NCBI GenBank assembly: GCA_020725465.1
Contig: DYEY01000043.1
Span: 1 to 64,000 of the forward strand
DNA: 64,000 nt
From: Dethiobacter sp.
Lineage (GTDB): Bacteria; Bacillota; Dethiobacteria; Dethiobacterales; Dethiobacteraceae
Direction of reading: 5' to 3'
Under the pieces are notes generated by a model. It saw only the letters and a list, made by a program, of their open reading frames with translations, was not told the DNA's origin and made no database searches. A program made the translations under genes and the position numbers. Positions within the stretch are counted from its first letter, which is position 1; each line of letters opens with the position of its first letter. Shown piece by piece: positions 42,531 through 50,818 of the stretch.

Positions 42531-45500
42531 GATACCGCCTCCTTCTTCAAAGGTTTTGGTCTCCGGCTTTTAAACGTGGCGCGCAGGTCGTCCAGGCTGC
42601 TGTAAATCACCGGCACCACCAGCAGCGTCAGCACCGTGGACATGGAAAGGCCGCCCACCACCACCGTGGCCAGGGGCGCCTGCACTTCGGAGCCGGAACC
42701 GATGCCAAGGGCCATGGGAAACATGCCCAGCACCGTGGTCAGGGTGGTCATCAGGATGGGGCGCAGCCGCACCGGCCCGGCGGCCAGCAAAGCCTCCCGG
42801 CAGCCCAGGCCCCTGGCCCGCAGCTTGTTGGTGTAGTCCACCAGGACGATGGCGTTGTTCACCACGATGCCGGCCAGCATGATCAGCCCCACAAAAGCAG
42901 GTACGTTCAGGGTGCGCCCGGTAACGGCCAGGGAAAGCACCACCCCGATAAAAGTCTGGGGCAGGGCAAACATGATAACGAAGGGGTGGAGCAGCGACTC
43001 GAACTGGGCGGCCATTATCATGTAGACCAGCAGGACCGCCAGCACCAGCGCCTGGGTCAGGGAGCCAAAAGAGTCCGCCATCTGCCGGCGTTCGCCGGCA
43101 AACTCCACCGTGTACCCTGGCGGCAGGCTAAAAGCAGACAGCTCTTTCTGGATGTCGGCCACCACAGGCCCCAGGGCCCGGCCCGCCAGCTGGGCGGTCA
43201 CCCGGGCGCTGCGCACCTGGTCCTCCCTGGTTATCCGCGACGGCCCCTCTTCCGGCCTGAAATCAGCCACCTCTCCCAGGGGCACCCGCAAGCCGTAGGG
43301 GCTGGCCACCTCCAGCCGCTTCAGGCTTTCCACGCTGCCCCGCAGCTCCTCCGGCACCAGCAGCCGCACGTCGTATTCCCTGCCGCCGGACCGGTAGCGC
43401 GTCACCACCTGGCCGCTCAGGGCGGTGCGCAGCGTGGAGGCCACGGTGTAGGACTGCAGCCCGAAGTGGGCCGCCCTCTCCCGGTCCACCACCACGTGCA
43501 GCTCGGGCCAGCCCCGGTCGAAGCTGGTGGCCACTTCCCTGGTGCCCTCCACCTTTTCCACCAGCGCTTTTATCTCCGCGGCCAGCTGCCGCAGCACCGC
43601 CAGGGATTCCCCTTTGACCAGGATGTCAACCGGCTGTCCCCCGCTGCCTATGCTTAGCCCCTGCGCAACCCTCACCCCCACCTCCATGCCCGCCAGGCCG
43701 CGGGTGGCCTTCCTCACCAGGTCAGCCACCTCGCTGTTGCTCAGCCGGCGCCGGCCCATATCCACCAGCCGCGCCTCCAGCGAGGCCCGGTTTACCGCGC
43801 CGCCGCCGCCAAAACCTCCCAGCCCGCCGCCACCGCCAATAACGGTGTAGACATAGCTGATTTCAGCCATGCCGTACAGGATTTCCTCCACCCTGGCCGC
43901 CGCCAGCGAGGTTTCTGCCAGGGAGGAGCCGTCGGGCAGGCGGACGCTGACGCTCAGCCAGTTGTCGTCCATGCCGGGGATGAACTCGGTCCCCACCAGG
44001 GGCACCAGGGCCAGGCTGCCCAGGAACGCCGCCAGCATCAGGCCAAGCACCAGCGCGCGGCGGCTGAGGGCCCAGCGCAGGAGCCGGCCGTACCCCCCGG
44101 CCAGCCGGTCAAAGAGGCGGCCGAAAGCAGCGGAGGCGGCGCTTTCTTCCTTGGGCCGGCCCGTTGTGAGCAGCCGCGCGGAGAGCACCGGCACCACCGT
44201 CAGGGCCACCGCCAGGGAGGCCAGCAGCGCAAAGCTGACAGTCCAGGCCATGGAGGAAAAGATCTGCGAAGCGATGCCCCGCACATACACCACCGGCAAA
44301 AATACCACCACCGTGGTGAGCGTGGCCGCCACGATGGCTTCAGCCACCTCGGCGCTGCCGGAAACGGCCGCCTCCTGCGCAGGCAGGCCCTGGCCGCGGA
44401 AGCGGAAGATGTTTTCCAGGATGACGATGGCGTTGTCCACCATCATGCCGATACCCAGCGCCAGGCCGCCCAAAGTAAGTATGTTCAGCGTCAGGCTGTT
44501 GAAGTACATCAGCACAAAGGTGGAAATGACCGACACCGGTATGGCCAGGACCACAACCAGGGTGCTGCGCAGGTCGCGCAGAAAGAAAAACAGCACCAGG
44601 GCCGCCAGCACAGCCCCGGCCAGGCCGATCCTCAGCACGCTGGCCACCGACTGGTTAATGAAGTCGGCCTGGTCCAGCAGCACGCCCACGCTGTGGCCGG
44701 CGGGCAGGCTGAGCTCCCGCATGGCTTTTTTTACTCCGGCCGATACCATGACGGTGTTGGCGTCGGACTGCTTGTAGACAGACACCCCGATGGCCGGCCG
44801 CCCGTCTAAGCGCATCAGCTGCCGCTGTTCCCGGTGGCTGTCCACCACCTCCGCCACGTCCCGCAGGTACAGGGTGCCGGCTTGGGTAGCCGCCAGGACC
44901 AGGTTTTCCAGGTCCCCCAGGGAGCGGTATTCCCCCACCGAACGCACCTGGAATTCGCTGGCCCCGTCGGCCACCCGCCCGGCGGAAACGTTCAGGTTCT
45001 CCGCGCGCAATACCTGGCCCAGCTGCTCCAGGGTGAGGCCGTGGGCCGAAAGCCGCGACGGGTCCACCACCACCTGTATCTCCCGCTCCACGCCGCCCAC
45101 CACGCTGACCGAAGCCACCCCCTCCATTCTCTCCAGGCGCGGCTTCACCACTTCCTCCGCCAGCCGTTTCAGCTCCTCCGGGGCCCCTTCCCCCTGCACC
45201 GCCAGCTGGACCACCGGCATGAGCGCCGGGTCCGCCTGGATCACCATGGGCGCCCTGACGTCGCCTGGCAGGTAGCTTTTGGCCAGGTCCACCTTTTCCC
45301 TCACGTCCAGGGACCGGAAGTCCATGTCCGTGCCCCAGGTAAATTCCAGCACCACCGTGGAGGTGCCCTGCCCCGACGTGGAGGTGATCCTCTCCACCGC
45401 CGGCACCGTGGCCAGCACCTGCTCCAGCGGCCGGGTAACCATGGTTTCCACCTCTTCCGGCGCCGCCCCGTCGTAATTGGCGGTAACCACCATCAGGGGG

Positions 45501-45625
45501 AACTTCATTTCCGGCAAAAGGTCCACCGGCAGGTTGACAAAAGAAAAAATGCCCAGCACCAGCATGACGCACACCGCCATCAGCACCGCCACCGGCCTCC
45601 TGATGGCCAAAGACGGCAGGCTCAC
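42527..45625 (-). CDS. RND-family efflux pump, HAE1/AcrB type
   Basis: The 1032-residue pump has the full two-fold RND layout: helix 1 followed by a large outer domain, helices 2-7, a second outer domain, and helices 8-12. Proton-relay acidic residues are visible in helix 4 as GIGMMVDNAIVI near residue 397, with the helix 10 segment GIVVNNAIVLVDYTNKL near 930. VAILKQSDANT-type loops are replaced by ISVYKQSDANTVMVS. It starts at a GTG that overlaps the adaptor stop. It would export hydrophobic compounds driven by protons, but normally needs a TolC channel. Confidence 0.93.
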   Translation of the reverse strand: MSLPSLAIRRPVAVLMAVCVMLVLGIFSFVNLPVDLLPEMKFPLMVVTANYDGAAPEEVETMVTRPLEQVLATVPAVERITSTSGQGTSTVVLEFTWGTDMDFRSLDVREKVDLAKSYLPGDVRAPMVIQADPALMPVVQLAVQGEGAPEELKRLAEEVVKPRLERMEGVASVSVVGGVEREIQVVVDPSRLSAHGLTLEQLGQVLRAENLNVSAGRVADGASEFQVRSVGEYRSLGDLENLVLAATQAGTLYLRDVAEVVDSHREQRQLMRLDGRPAIGVSVYKQSDANTVMVSAGVKKAMRELSLPAGHSVGVLLDQADFINQSVASVLRIGLAGAVLAALVLFFFLRDLRSTLVVVLAIPVSVISTFVLMYFNSLTLNILTLGGLALGIGMMVDNAIVILENIFRFRGQGLPAQEAAVSGSAEVAEAIVAATLTTVVVFLPVVYVRGIASQIFSSMAWTVSFALLASLAVALTVVPVLSARLLTTGRPKEESAASAAFGRLFDRLAGGYGRLLRWALSRRALVLGLMLAAFLGSLALVPLVGTEFIPGMDDNWLSVSVRLPDGSSLAETSLAAARVEEILYGMAEISYVYTVIGGGGGLGGFGGGGAVNRASLEARLVDMGRRRLSNSEVADLVRKATRGLAGMEVGVRVAQGLSIGSGGQPVDILVKGESLAVLRQLAAEIKALVEKVEGTREVATSFDRGWPELHVVVDRERAAHFGLQSYTVASTLRTALSGQVVTRYRSGGREYDVRLLVPEELRGSVESLKRLEVASPYGLRVPLGEVADFRPEEGPSRITREDQVRSARVTAQLAGRALGPVVADIQKELSAFSLPPGYTVEFAGERRQMADSFGSLTQALVLAVLLVYMIMAAQFESLLHPFVIMFALPQTFIGVVLSLAVTGRTLNVPAFVGLIMLAGIVVNNAIVLVDYTNKLRARGLGCREALLAAGPVRLRPILMTTLTTVLGMFPMALGIGSGSEVQAPLATVVVGGLSMSTVLTLLVVPVIYSSLDDLRATFKSRRPKPLKKEAVS

Positions 45626-46833
45626 CGGACTTCACCTTCCTCTACCAGCACCGGCAGGCCGTCCCGCAGGAAATGGTGGCCCGCCGTCACCACCAGGTCG
45701 CCGGGGGCAAAGCCGCTTTGCACCTCGACGTAGTTTTCATCCCGCAGGCCCACGGTGACCTCCCGTCGCTTTGCCCGGCCATCCCGGACGCTATAAGCGT
45801 AAAAAACCCCCCCCTGTTCCAGCAAAGCCGCCCGCGGCACCAGCACCGCTTCTGCCCGGGAAGCCGCCGCCACCCTCACCCTGGCGAACATGCCGGGCCT
45901 GGCCTCCTTCGCTTCCGCCAGCGCTATGCGCACCGGGTATGACCGCCCCCCGGCCGCCGCGGCCGGCGCCACTTCCCGGACCTCCCCGGCAAAGACGGCG
46001 CCAAGGGAGGGTACCTCCACCGCCACCGCCATGCCCGGCGCCAGCAGCCTGAGCGTCTGTTCCGTCACCCTGGCCGTCACCAGCACCCGCTCCATATCGG
46101 CAATAACCGCCACCGGTGCCCCCGGCGCCACCATGGCGCCCACTTCAGCGTTCCTGAGGGAAACCACCCCGCTCACCGGCGCCGTTACCAGCGAGTTGCG
46201 GTAGTTGAGGCGCGCCATCTCCAGCCCCGCCTCCGCCTGCCTGACCTGGGCCGCCAATATTTCCAGCTGCCCTTCGCCCCGCCGGAAGGTTTCCGCCTGC
46301 TCCCGGGCCAGGTTGTACTGGCTTTCGGCCACCCGGTGCTGGAGCCTCACCCCTTCCAGCTGCTGCAGCGAAACGGCCCCCTCCTCATAAAGCATTTCCA
46401 TCCGCGCCAGGTTGCTTTTCACCGCCTCCAGGTTGGCCAAAGACTGCTCCTCCGCCGCCTTCAGCTGGGCCAGCGCCGCACCGGACCGGGCGTTTTTCAG
46501 GTTGGCCCGGGCCATCTCCAGCGCAGCCTCCGCCTGTTTCACCATCACCGCCAGCTCCTCCGCCTCCAGGCGCACCAGCAGGTCCCCTTTTTTCACCTCC
46601 TGGCCCACGGCAAACTCCACAGCGGCTACCCGCCCGGCCGTTTTCGGCATAACCTGGACCTCCCGGCCCGCCGCCACCTCGCCGCTGAAGCTGATCTCTT
46701 CGCTGATGCTGCCGCTGATGGCCCGGCTTACCCGCACCGGCACCGGGTCCGGCTCCGCTGCGGTTTTTGCGTCCCCGGCGCAGCCCGTCAAAGCCAGCGC
46801 CAGGAGCAAAAGCCAGGCAGACAATTTTTTCAC
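45622..46833 (-). CDS. RND periplasmic adaptor (MFP/HlyD family), lipoprotein
   Basis: The 403-residue adaptor has a lipoprotein signal (LALTGC), a barrel-sandwich domain (about 65-100 and 230-260), a long coiled-coil hairpin (about 105-225), a beta-barrel (about 265-335) and a membrane-proximal domain. GTG 46833 is chosen because GGGGAGGG precedes it and the lipobox then lies near residue 18. It is the first gene of the efflux operon, 29 bases behind the TetR-type operator. Confidence 0.92.
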   Translation of the reverse strand: MKKLSAWLLLLALALTGCAGDAKTAAEPDPVPVRVSRAISGSISEEISFSGEVAAGREVQVMPKTAGRVAAVEFAVGQEVKKGDLLVRLEAEELAVMVKQAEAALEMARANLKNARSGAALAQLKAAEEQSLANLEAVKSNLARMEMLYEEGAVSLQQLEGVRLQHRVAESQYNLAREQAETFRRGEGQLEILAAQVRQAEAGLEMARLNYRNSLVTAPVSGVVSLRNAEVGAMVAPGAPVAVIADMERVLVTARVTEQTLRLLAPGMAVAVEVPSLGAVFAGEVREVAPAAAAGGRSYPVRIALAEAKEARPGMFARVRVAAASRAEAVLVPRAALLEQGGVFYAYSVRDGRAKRREVTVGLRDENYVEVQSGFAPGDLVVTAGHHFLRDGLPVLVEEGEVR

Positions 46834-46861
46834 GTTACACCCTCCCCTGTCAAAATCCCGA

Positions 46862-46877
46862 CTGACCGGTCGGTCAG
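46862..46877. promoter_or_regulatory. TetR-type operator
   Basis: CTGACCGGTCGGTCAG is a perfect 7-2-7 inverted repeat, resembling known TetR-family operators. It lies just before the adaptor gene of an operon that ends with a TetR-family gene, so autoregulation is likely. Confidence 0.85.
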
Positions 46878-46883
46878 AAATAA

Positions 46884-46914
46884 CAAAAAAAACAGGCCAG
46901 CCCCGGGGGGCTAG
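46884..46914 (-). terminator. rho-independent terminator behind the anti-sigma gene
   Basis: A GC-rich stem (GCCCC with GGGGC) overlaps the stop codon and is followed by eight T residues on the minus strand. Confidence 0.75.
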
Positions 46915-47987
46915 CTTTCCAGCCATATGGTAAAACTCTTCATAGCCTGCGCCGCCTGGTGCATCCTGGCCAGGTCGCCAAGGAGCAGGGCCGCCGTCCC
47001 GGCGCTGCCCTCCTCCCCGCTGCCAGCCTGCGCCGCCAGCTGCAGGTACTGCTCCAGCTTGCTGTTGTATTCCCCGCTGATGTCCGAAGCGGCGCGCTGC
47101 TCGCTGAGCAGCCGGCCCAGCGACGTGGTGCCGGCCACAAACTGGTTGGCCAGCATAAACGGCACATCGTAGCGGTATATCCGGACCAGGCGCCCGTCGT
47201 GAGCCAGGACGGTGTACTCCATGGCCGGCGCCAGCCCGTAGCTGGCAGCCACCTCCTCCAGCTGGGCCGCTGCCGCGGCCATGCTGGGCACCGCCACCCT
47301 CAGCGTCACGCCCTCCGCCACCCGCTTCTGCGGCAAAAACACTTCCGGCCCGGGGATGACCACCGTATCCAGAGACGCCACCAGCACCGGCGCCGCTTCC
47401 ACAGCCGGCACGGCTACAGCCGCCTCGGGGGCCGGCGCGGCCGCAGTTACCTCCGGGGCCGGCGCGGGCACAGGCCCCCTCTGCCGCTCCACCGGAGCCG
47501 CCACCACCGGGGCGGCCTTGGTCACTTCCGGCTCCGCCGCCTCCGGCGCCAGGTCAGCCGGGACGTAATTATCCACCACCGGCAGCTCAGCCGGGTCTTC
47601 CGGCAAGGCCAGCCCGTCCCGCGGCGCAGCGGCCGGGGCCACAGGCCACCTTGCCAGGTAATCCCTGGCCACCAGGCTGTGGAGGCCAAACACCAAAAGC
47701 ACCGAAACCGCCAGCGACAGCGCCTTAAGGCGCAGCGCGTAAACCGGGCGCGCCGGCGCTTCCTCCAGCCGCGCCATCACCCCCGCCGCCAGCCAGGGCG
47801 GCGGCTCCGCCTCGGCCCAATGGGCGCGCAGGGCACCGGTTATGGCTTTGAGCTGCCGCGCTTCCCGCGCGCAGGAAGGGCAACGGTCCAGGTGACGGAG
47901 GAAACCGCTCTCCGGGGCAGCGGCCAGCGCACCGTCCAGCCACGGCGACAGCATCTTCTTCGCTTTCCGGCAACGCACCGCCTCCAC
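46911..47987 (-). CDS. anti-sigma factor with zinc-finger N-terminus
   Basis: The 358-residue protein starts with a zf-HC2 type domain: Cys near residue 6, then HLDRCPSC (H-x3-C-x2-C) near 32-39. One membrane segment follows near 88-105. A long Ala/Pro/Val-rich linker spans about 115-205, and a C-terminal outer domain of about 150 residues ends in a helical tail. This layout fits a membrane anti-sigma factor that sequesters the ECF sigma factor encoded 5 bases upstream. The outer domain has no family I recognise and is the probable sensor. Confidence 0.85.
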   Translation of the reverse strand: MEAVRCRKAKKMLSPWLDGALAAAPESGFLRHLDRCPSCAREARQLKAITGALRAHWAEAEPPPWLAAGVMARLEEAPARPVYALRLKALSLAVSVLLVFGLHSLVARDYLARWPVAPAAAPRDGLALPEDPAELPVVDNYVPADLAPEAAEPEVTKAAPVVAAPVERQRGPVPAPAPEVTAAAPAPEAAVAVPAVEAAPVLVASLDTVVIPGPEVFLPQKRVAEGVTLRVAVPSMAAAAAQLEEVAASYGLAPAMEYTVLAHDGRLVRIYRYDVPFMLANQFVAGTTSLGRLLSEQRAASDISGEYNSKLEQYLQLAAQAGSGEEGSAGTAALLLGDLARMHQAAQAMKSFTIWLES

Positions 47988-47992
47988 CCCCT

Positions 47993-48619
47993 TTACTTCT
48001 TATCGCTCTCCACAACACAGGCCAACTTCCCGCCGGGGATATGTATCCGCTCCTGCCGGGCCCGCTCCACCACCTGCCGCCGCAGCGCCTCCCGGGCCCG
48101 GCTGAGGCGGGAGCGCACCGTGCCCAGGGAGCAGTTCATAACCGCCGCTATCTCCCCGTAAGACAAGCCCTCCAGCTCCCGCAGCACCAGCACCGCCTTC
48201 TGCTCCCGGGGCAGCTGCTCAAGGGCCTTCTGCAGCAGCTCGCTCAGCTCCCCCGCCATAACCACCGTTTCCGGCTCATCAGCCAGGGTCCCCACTTCCC
48301 GGTTTACCGTCCCCTCCCCGGTATCCACCTGTTGGTCCAGGGAGACGGTGGGCACCACCGCCCTGCGCCTGCTGTTTAGCCAGATGTTGACGGCGATGCG
48401 GTGCAGCCAGGTGCCAAAATCCGCTTCCTGGCGGAACGCCCCCAGCGACCGGAAAGCCCGGACAAACACTTCCTGCGCCAAGTCCTGGGCATCCTGTACG
48501 CTCCCCGTCAGTTTCAGCGCCAGGTTGTATACCCGCTTCTGGTACAGCAGCACCAGCCGCTCAAAAGCCGCCTTGTCGTTCTTTTTGGCCTTTTCCACCA
48601 GCTGCCGGACAGCTTCCAC
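47993..48619 (-). CDS. ECF (sigma-70 family) sigma factor, SigW-like
   Basis: The 208-residue sigma factor has region 2 (RVYNLALKLTGSVQDAQDLAQEVF), region 2.4 (GTWLHRIAVNIWLN) and region 4 (LPREQKAVLVLRELEGLSYGEIA, with SLGTVRSRLSRAREALRR). An insert of about 30 residues rich in Thr/Glu separates the two. I use GTG 48619 because GGGGG lies before it; a frame to 48700 runs longer. It is paired with the anti-sigma gene just downstream. Its regulon is unknown, but the exported flavoprotein and efflux genes alongside are candidates. Confidence 0.9.
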   Translation of the reverse strand: MEAVRQLVEKAKKNDKAAFERLVLLYQKRVYNLALKLTGSVQDAQDLAQEVFVRAFRSLGAFRQEADFGTWLHRIAVNIWLNSRRRAVVPTVSLDQQVDTGEGTVNREVGTLADEPETVVMAGELSELLQKALEQLPREQKAVLVLRELEGLSYGEIAAVMNCSLGTVRSRLSRAREALRRQVVERARQERIHIPGGKLACVVESDKK

Positions 48620-48728
48620 CCCAGCATCCCCCTGCCAGTGCGGGAACTGCCCCCTTACCGTAGTTAGACACCCCCGGCCAGGGGAAAAGTTCCGCAACAC
48701 AACTTATTTCGCAAAAAACACCTGCGCC

Positions 48729-50648
48729 TCAGCCGCCAAGCGCCTCCAGGAACCAAGCGATCACTTCATAGAGCACGCCCCGGGGCACCGGGCCCTCCCC
48801 CACCGCCCACTTTTGCCATTGGGCCGCCATCTGCTCCGGCGGACAAAGCCCCGCCAGGTGGGGGTTATATTTATAAAACAGGGCGTTGAGCTCAGCCAGG
48901 TCGGCGCCGCTCACGTCTCCTCCCCGGTCCGCCGTCACGTAAAAGGTGCGGCCGGCCAGTTCCCCCCGCCCGGCCAGGTTCAGCTGCCGGTAAGCGCCGT
49001 GATAAAGCAGGTTCAGGTACTGCTGGGCCGACAGCGGCGCCTCCAGCCTGTAGTCGTTGTGGTAGCCCGCCGCCAGCAGGCCGAGGCGCCTAAGCCGCAC
49101 CGCCGCCCCGTAATGCTCCGGCCGCGGGGCGGCCACCACCTCCGGCAGCCCAACCAGCGCCCCCTGGGCGGCCAGCACCTCCCGGACAAAGCCCGCCGCC
49201 GCCGGGTCCCGCGCCATTTCCTGAAAAGAGACGCCTTTGGCCAGGGCATAGGCGCAGGCCACGCCCGCCGCCTGCCCCCCCACCATGCCCACCGGCACCA
49301 CCCGGGCGCTGCCGTGGGCCAGCGAACTGTAACCGGCCGACCGCCCCACCACCAGCAGGTTGGGGATACCCGGCGGCACCAGGCTGCGCAAAGGCACGCC
49401 GTAGCGCTCCGGCACCCCCACCACCACCCCGGCCAGGTGCTTGTCAATGGCCTGGATGTCCACCGGGTAGCTGCCATAACCTATGCCGTCATAAAAATCC
49501 CGGTCTTCCAAAACGTCGTCGATGCTCAGCCGGTACAGCGCCTGCATATGCCGGCTCTGCCTCACATAAAGCTCCGGGGCAAACCCGGCCACCCGCGCCC
49601 TGGCAAACCCGGGCAAGTTCTCCCGGGCAAACAGCACGAAGCGGTACACCTCCGCCTTGGCCTCCTCCGCCGCCGCCGCCCTGGCCTCCCGGTCCAGCGG
49701 GTCCAGGCCGTAAATCAAAAGGCCGTTGACGTAAACCCGCCCCCCCTGCCGCACCATGTTAAAGCCCCGGAACCCGATCCGGTCGTTTTCCGGCCGGTAC
49801 TCATTAATATACCGGTCGTAGCCCCAGGCCGTCCGGAAAGTGGCCCCGGAGCTCGGCCTCCGGTCAACCACCAGAGTTTCCCACATCACCCGCGGCCAGC
49901 TGACCCCCTCCAGGCTGAAAACCAAAGTGGACACCATGTACTTCCCCGGCAGCCCGATATCTTCAAAACCGTGGCTGAAAGGGACACCGGCCAGGTAAGC
50001 CAGGTCGGCGTCCTGGGAGGCGTCGACAAAAACGCTCCCGTAGACTTTGTATTCCCTCTCCCCCTCACGCAGGGAAAGGGCCGTTATCCTGTCAACGTCC
50101 ACCAGGGGCCCGGCCAGCTCCTGGCCCAGCCTGACCGCCAGCAGCTCCTCCTTAGCCAGCATCGCTTCCAGCACCTGCTGCGCCCGGTCAAGGTCAAAAG
50201 CAGCGCCCCCCACCCTGACCAGGAACTCCTCGAAGATGCCCCTGGTCAGCAGCCTCCGGCCAAACCGCGCCCGGTAGCGGTTCATGTCGATCAGGTTCAG
50301 CTGCCCCAGGGTAAAAAGCCCCCCCACCCGGTCCCTGCTGTCCACCAGCAGGGTATGCAGCCCGTTCCTGGCCGCCGCCACCGCCGCCGCCACCCCCTCC
50401 GGGTCGCTGCCCCAGACAACAACATCATAAGGGTACTCCAGACTCCCGTCCGCCTGCCGCTCCGCCGCCGGGACCAGGCCCGCCTCCTGCCAGGTCCGGG
50501 CGGCCCGGCCGTACCCCTCCGGCAGCACGTACCTGCCTTTCAGCTGTACCACCGCCACAAAAACCAAAACTGCCGCCAGGCTTAAGGCCACCGCTGCCCG
50601 CAAAAAGCAGCGAAAACCTCCCCGCCCACCCCCTCTATCCTCCGGCAA
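48729..50648 (-). CDS. exported FAD-dependent oxidoreductase
   Basis: The 639-residue protein has an N-terminal signal-anchor (AAVALSLAAVLVFVAVVQL) followed by a FAD_oxidored-type fold. The dinucleotide motif is YDVVVWGSDPEGVAAAVAA near residue 75, with DSRDRVGGLFTLGQ near 103, FVDASQDADLAYLAG near 190, and PNLLVVGRSAGYSSLAHGSARVVPVGMVGGQAAG near 435. A FAD enzyme placed outside the membrane by a Sec signal is unusual. A TTG at 50648 is assumed; ribosome sites nearby are weak, so the start is uncertain. The substrate is unknown. Confidence 0.8.
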   Translation of the reverse strand: MPEDRGGGRGGFRCFLRAAVALSLAAVLVFVAVVQLKGRYVLPEGYGRAARTWQEAGLVPAAERQADGSLEYPYDVVVWGSDPEGVAAAVAAARNGLHTLLVDSRDRVGGLFTLGQLNLIDMNRYRARFGRRLLTRGIFEEFLVRVGGAAFDLDRAQQVLEAMLAKEELLAVRLGQELAGPLVDVDRITALSLREGEREYKVYGSVFVDASQDADLAYLAGVPFSHGFEDIGLPGKYMVSTLVFSLEGVSWPRVMWETLVVDRRPSSGATFRTAWGYDRYINEYRPENDRIGFRGFNMVRQGGRVYVNGLLIYGLDPLDREARAAAAEEAKAEVYRFVLFARENLPGFARARVAGFAPELYVRQSRHMQALYRLSIDDVLEDRDFYDGIGYGSYPVDIQAIDKHLAGVVVGVPERYGVPLRSLVPPGIPNLLVVGRSAGYSSLAHGSARVVPVGMVGGQAAGVACAYALAKGVSFQEMARDPAAAGFVREVLAAQGALVGLPEVVAAPRPEHYGAAVRLRRLGLLAAGYHNDYRLEAPLSAQQYLNLLYHGAYRQLNLAGRGELAGRTFYVTADRGGDVSGADLAELNALFYKYNPHLAGLCPPEQMAAQWQKWAVGEGPVPRGVLYEVIAWFLEALGG

Positions 50649-50764
50649 AAGCCACCGCCCCCATCCCAGCGCCGGGCGCGCTGTTTTGACCCCTGCTTCT
50701 ATTCGCCGCCGCCCTACCTTTTTCCTGTATGGCAGCCCAGCTAAAATCTGTCAGCCCCGCCCGC

Positions 50765-50796
50765 AAAAAAAATGCCCCGGGCGTCAACCCGGGGCA
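50765..50796 (-). terminator. rho-independent terminator behind the S-layer-type gene
   Basis: TGCCCCGGG and CCCGGGGCA enclose a 6-base loop and are followed by eight T residues on the minus strand. Confidence 0.9.
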
Positions 50797-50818
50797 CCTG
50801 CCTTGCGGCAGAGGGCTC

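Noticed and set aside
44655-45635. A 326-codon Gly-rich frame opposite in phase to the RND pump gene
   Set aside because: The repeated GG codons come from GC-rich third positions of the pump gene; no independent start signal.
48348-50585. A 745-codon plus-strand frame opposite the FAD oxidoreductase and sigma factor genes
   Set aside because: It is a long shadow of two real genes, rich in His/Pro/Arg/Gln, and has no known domain.
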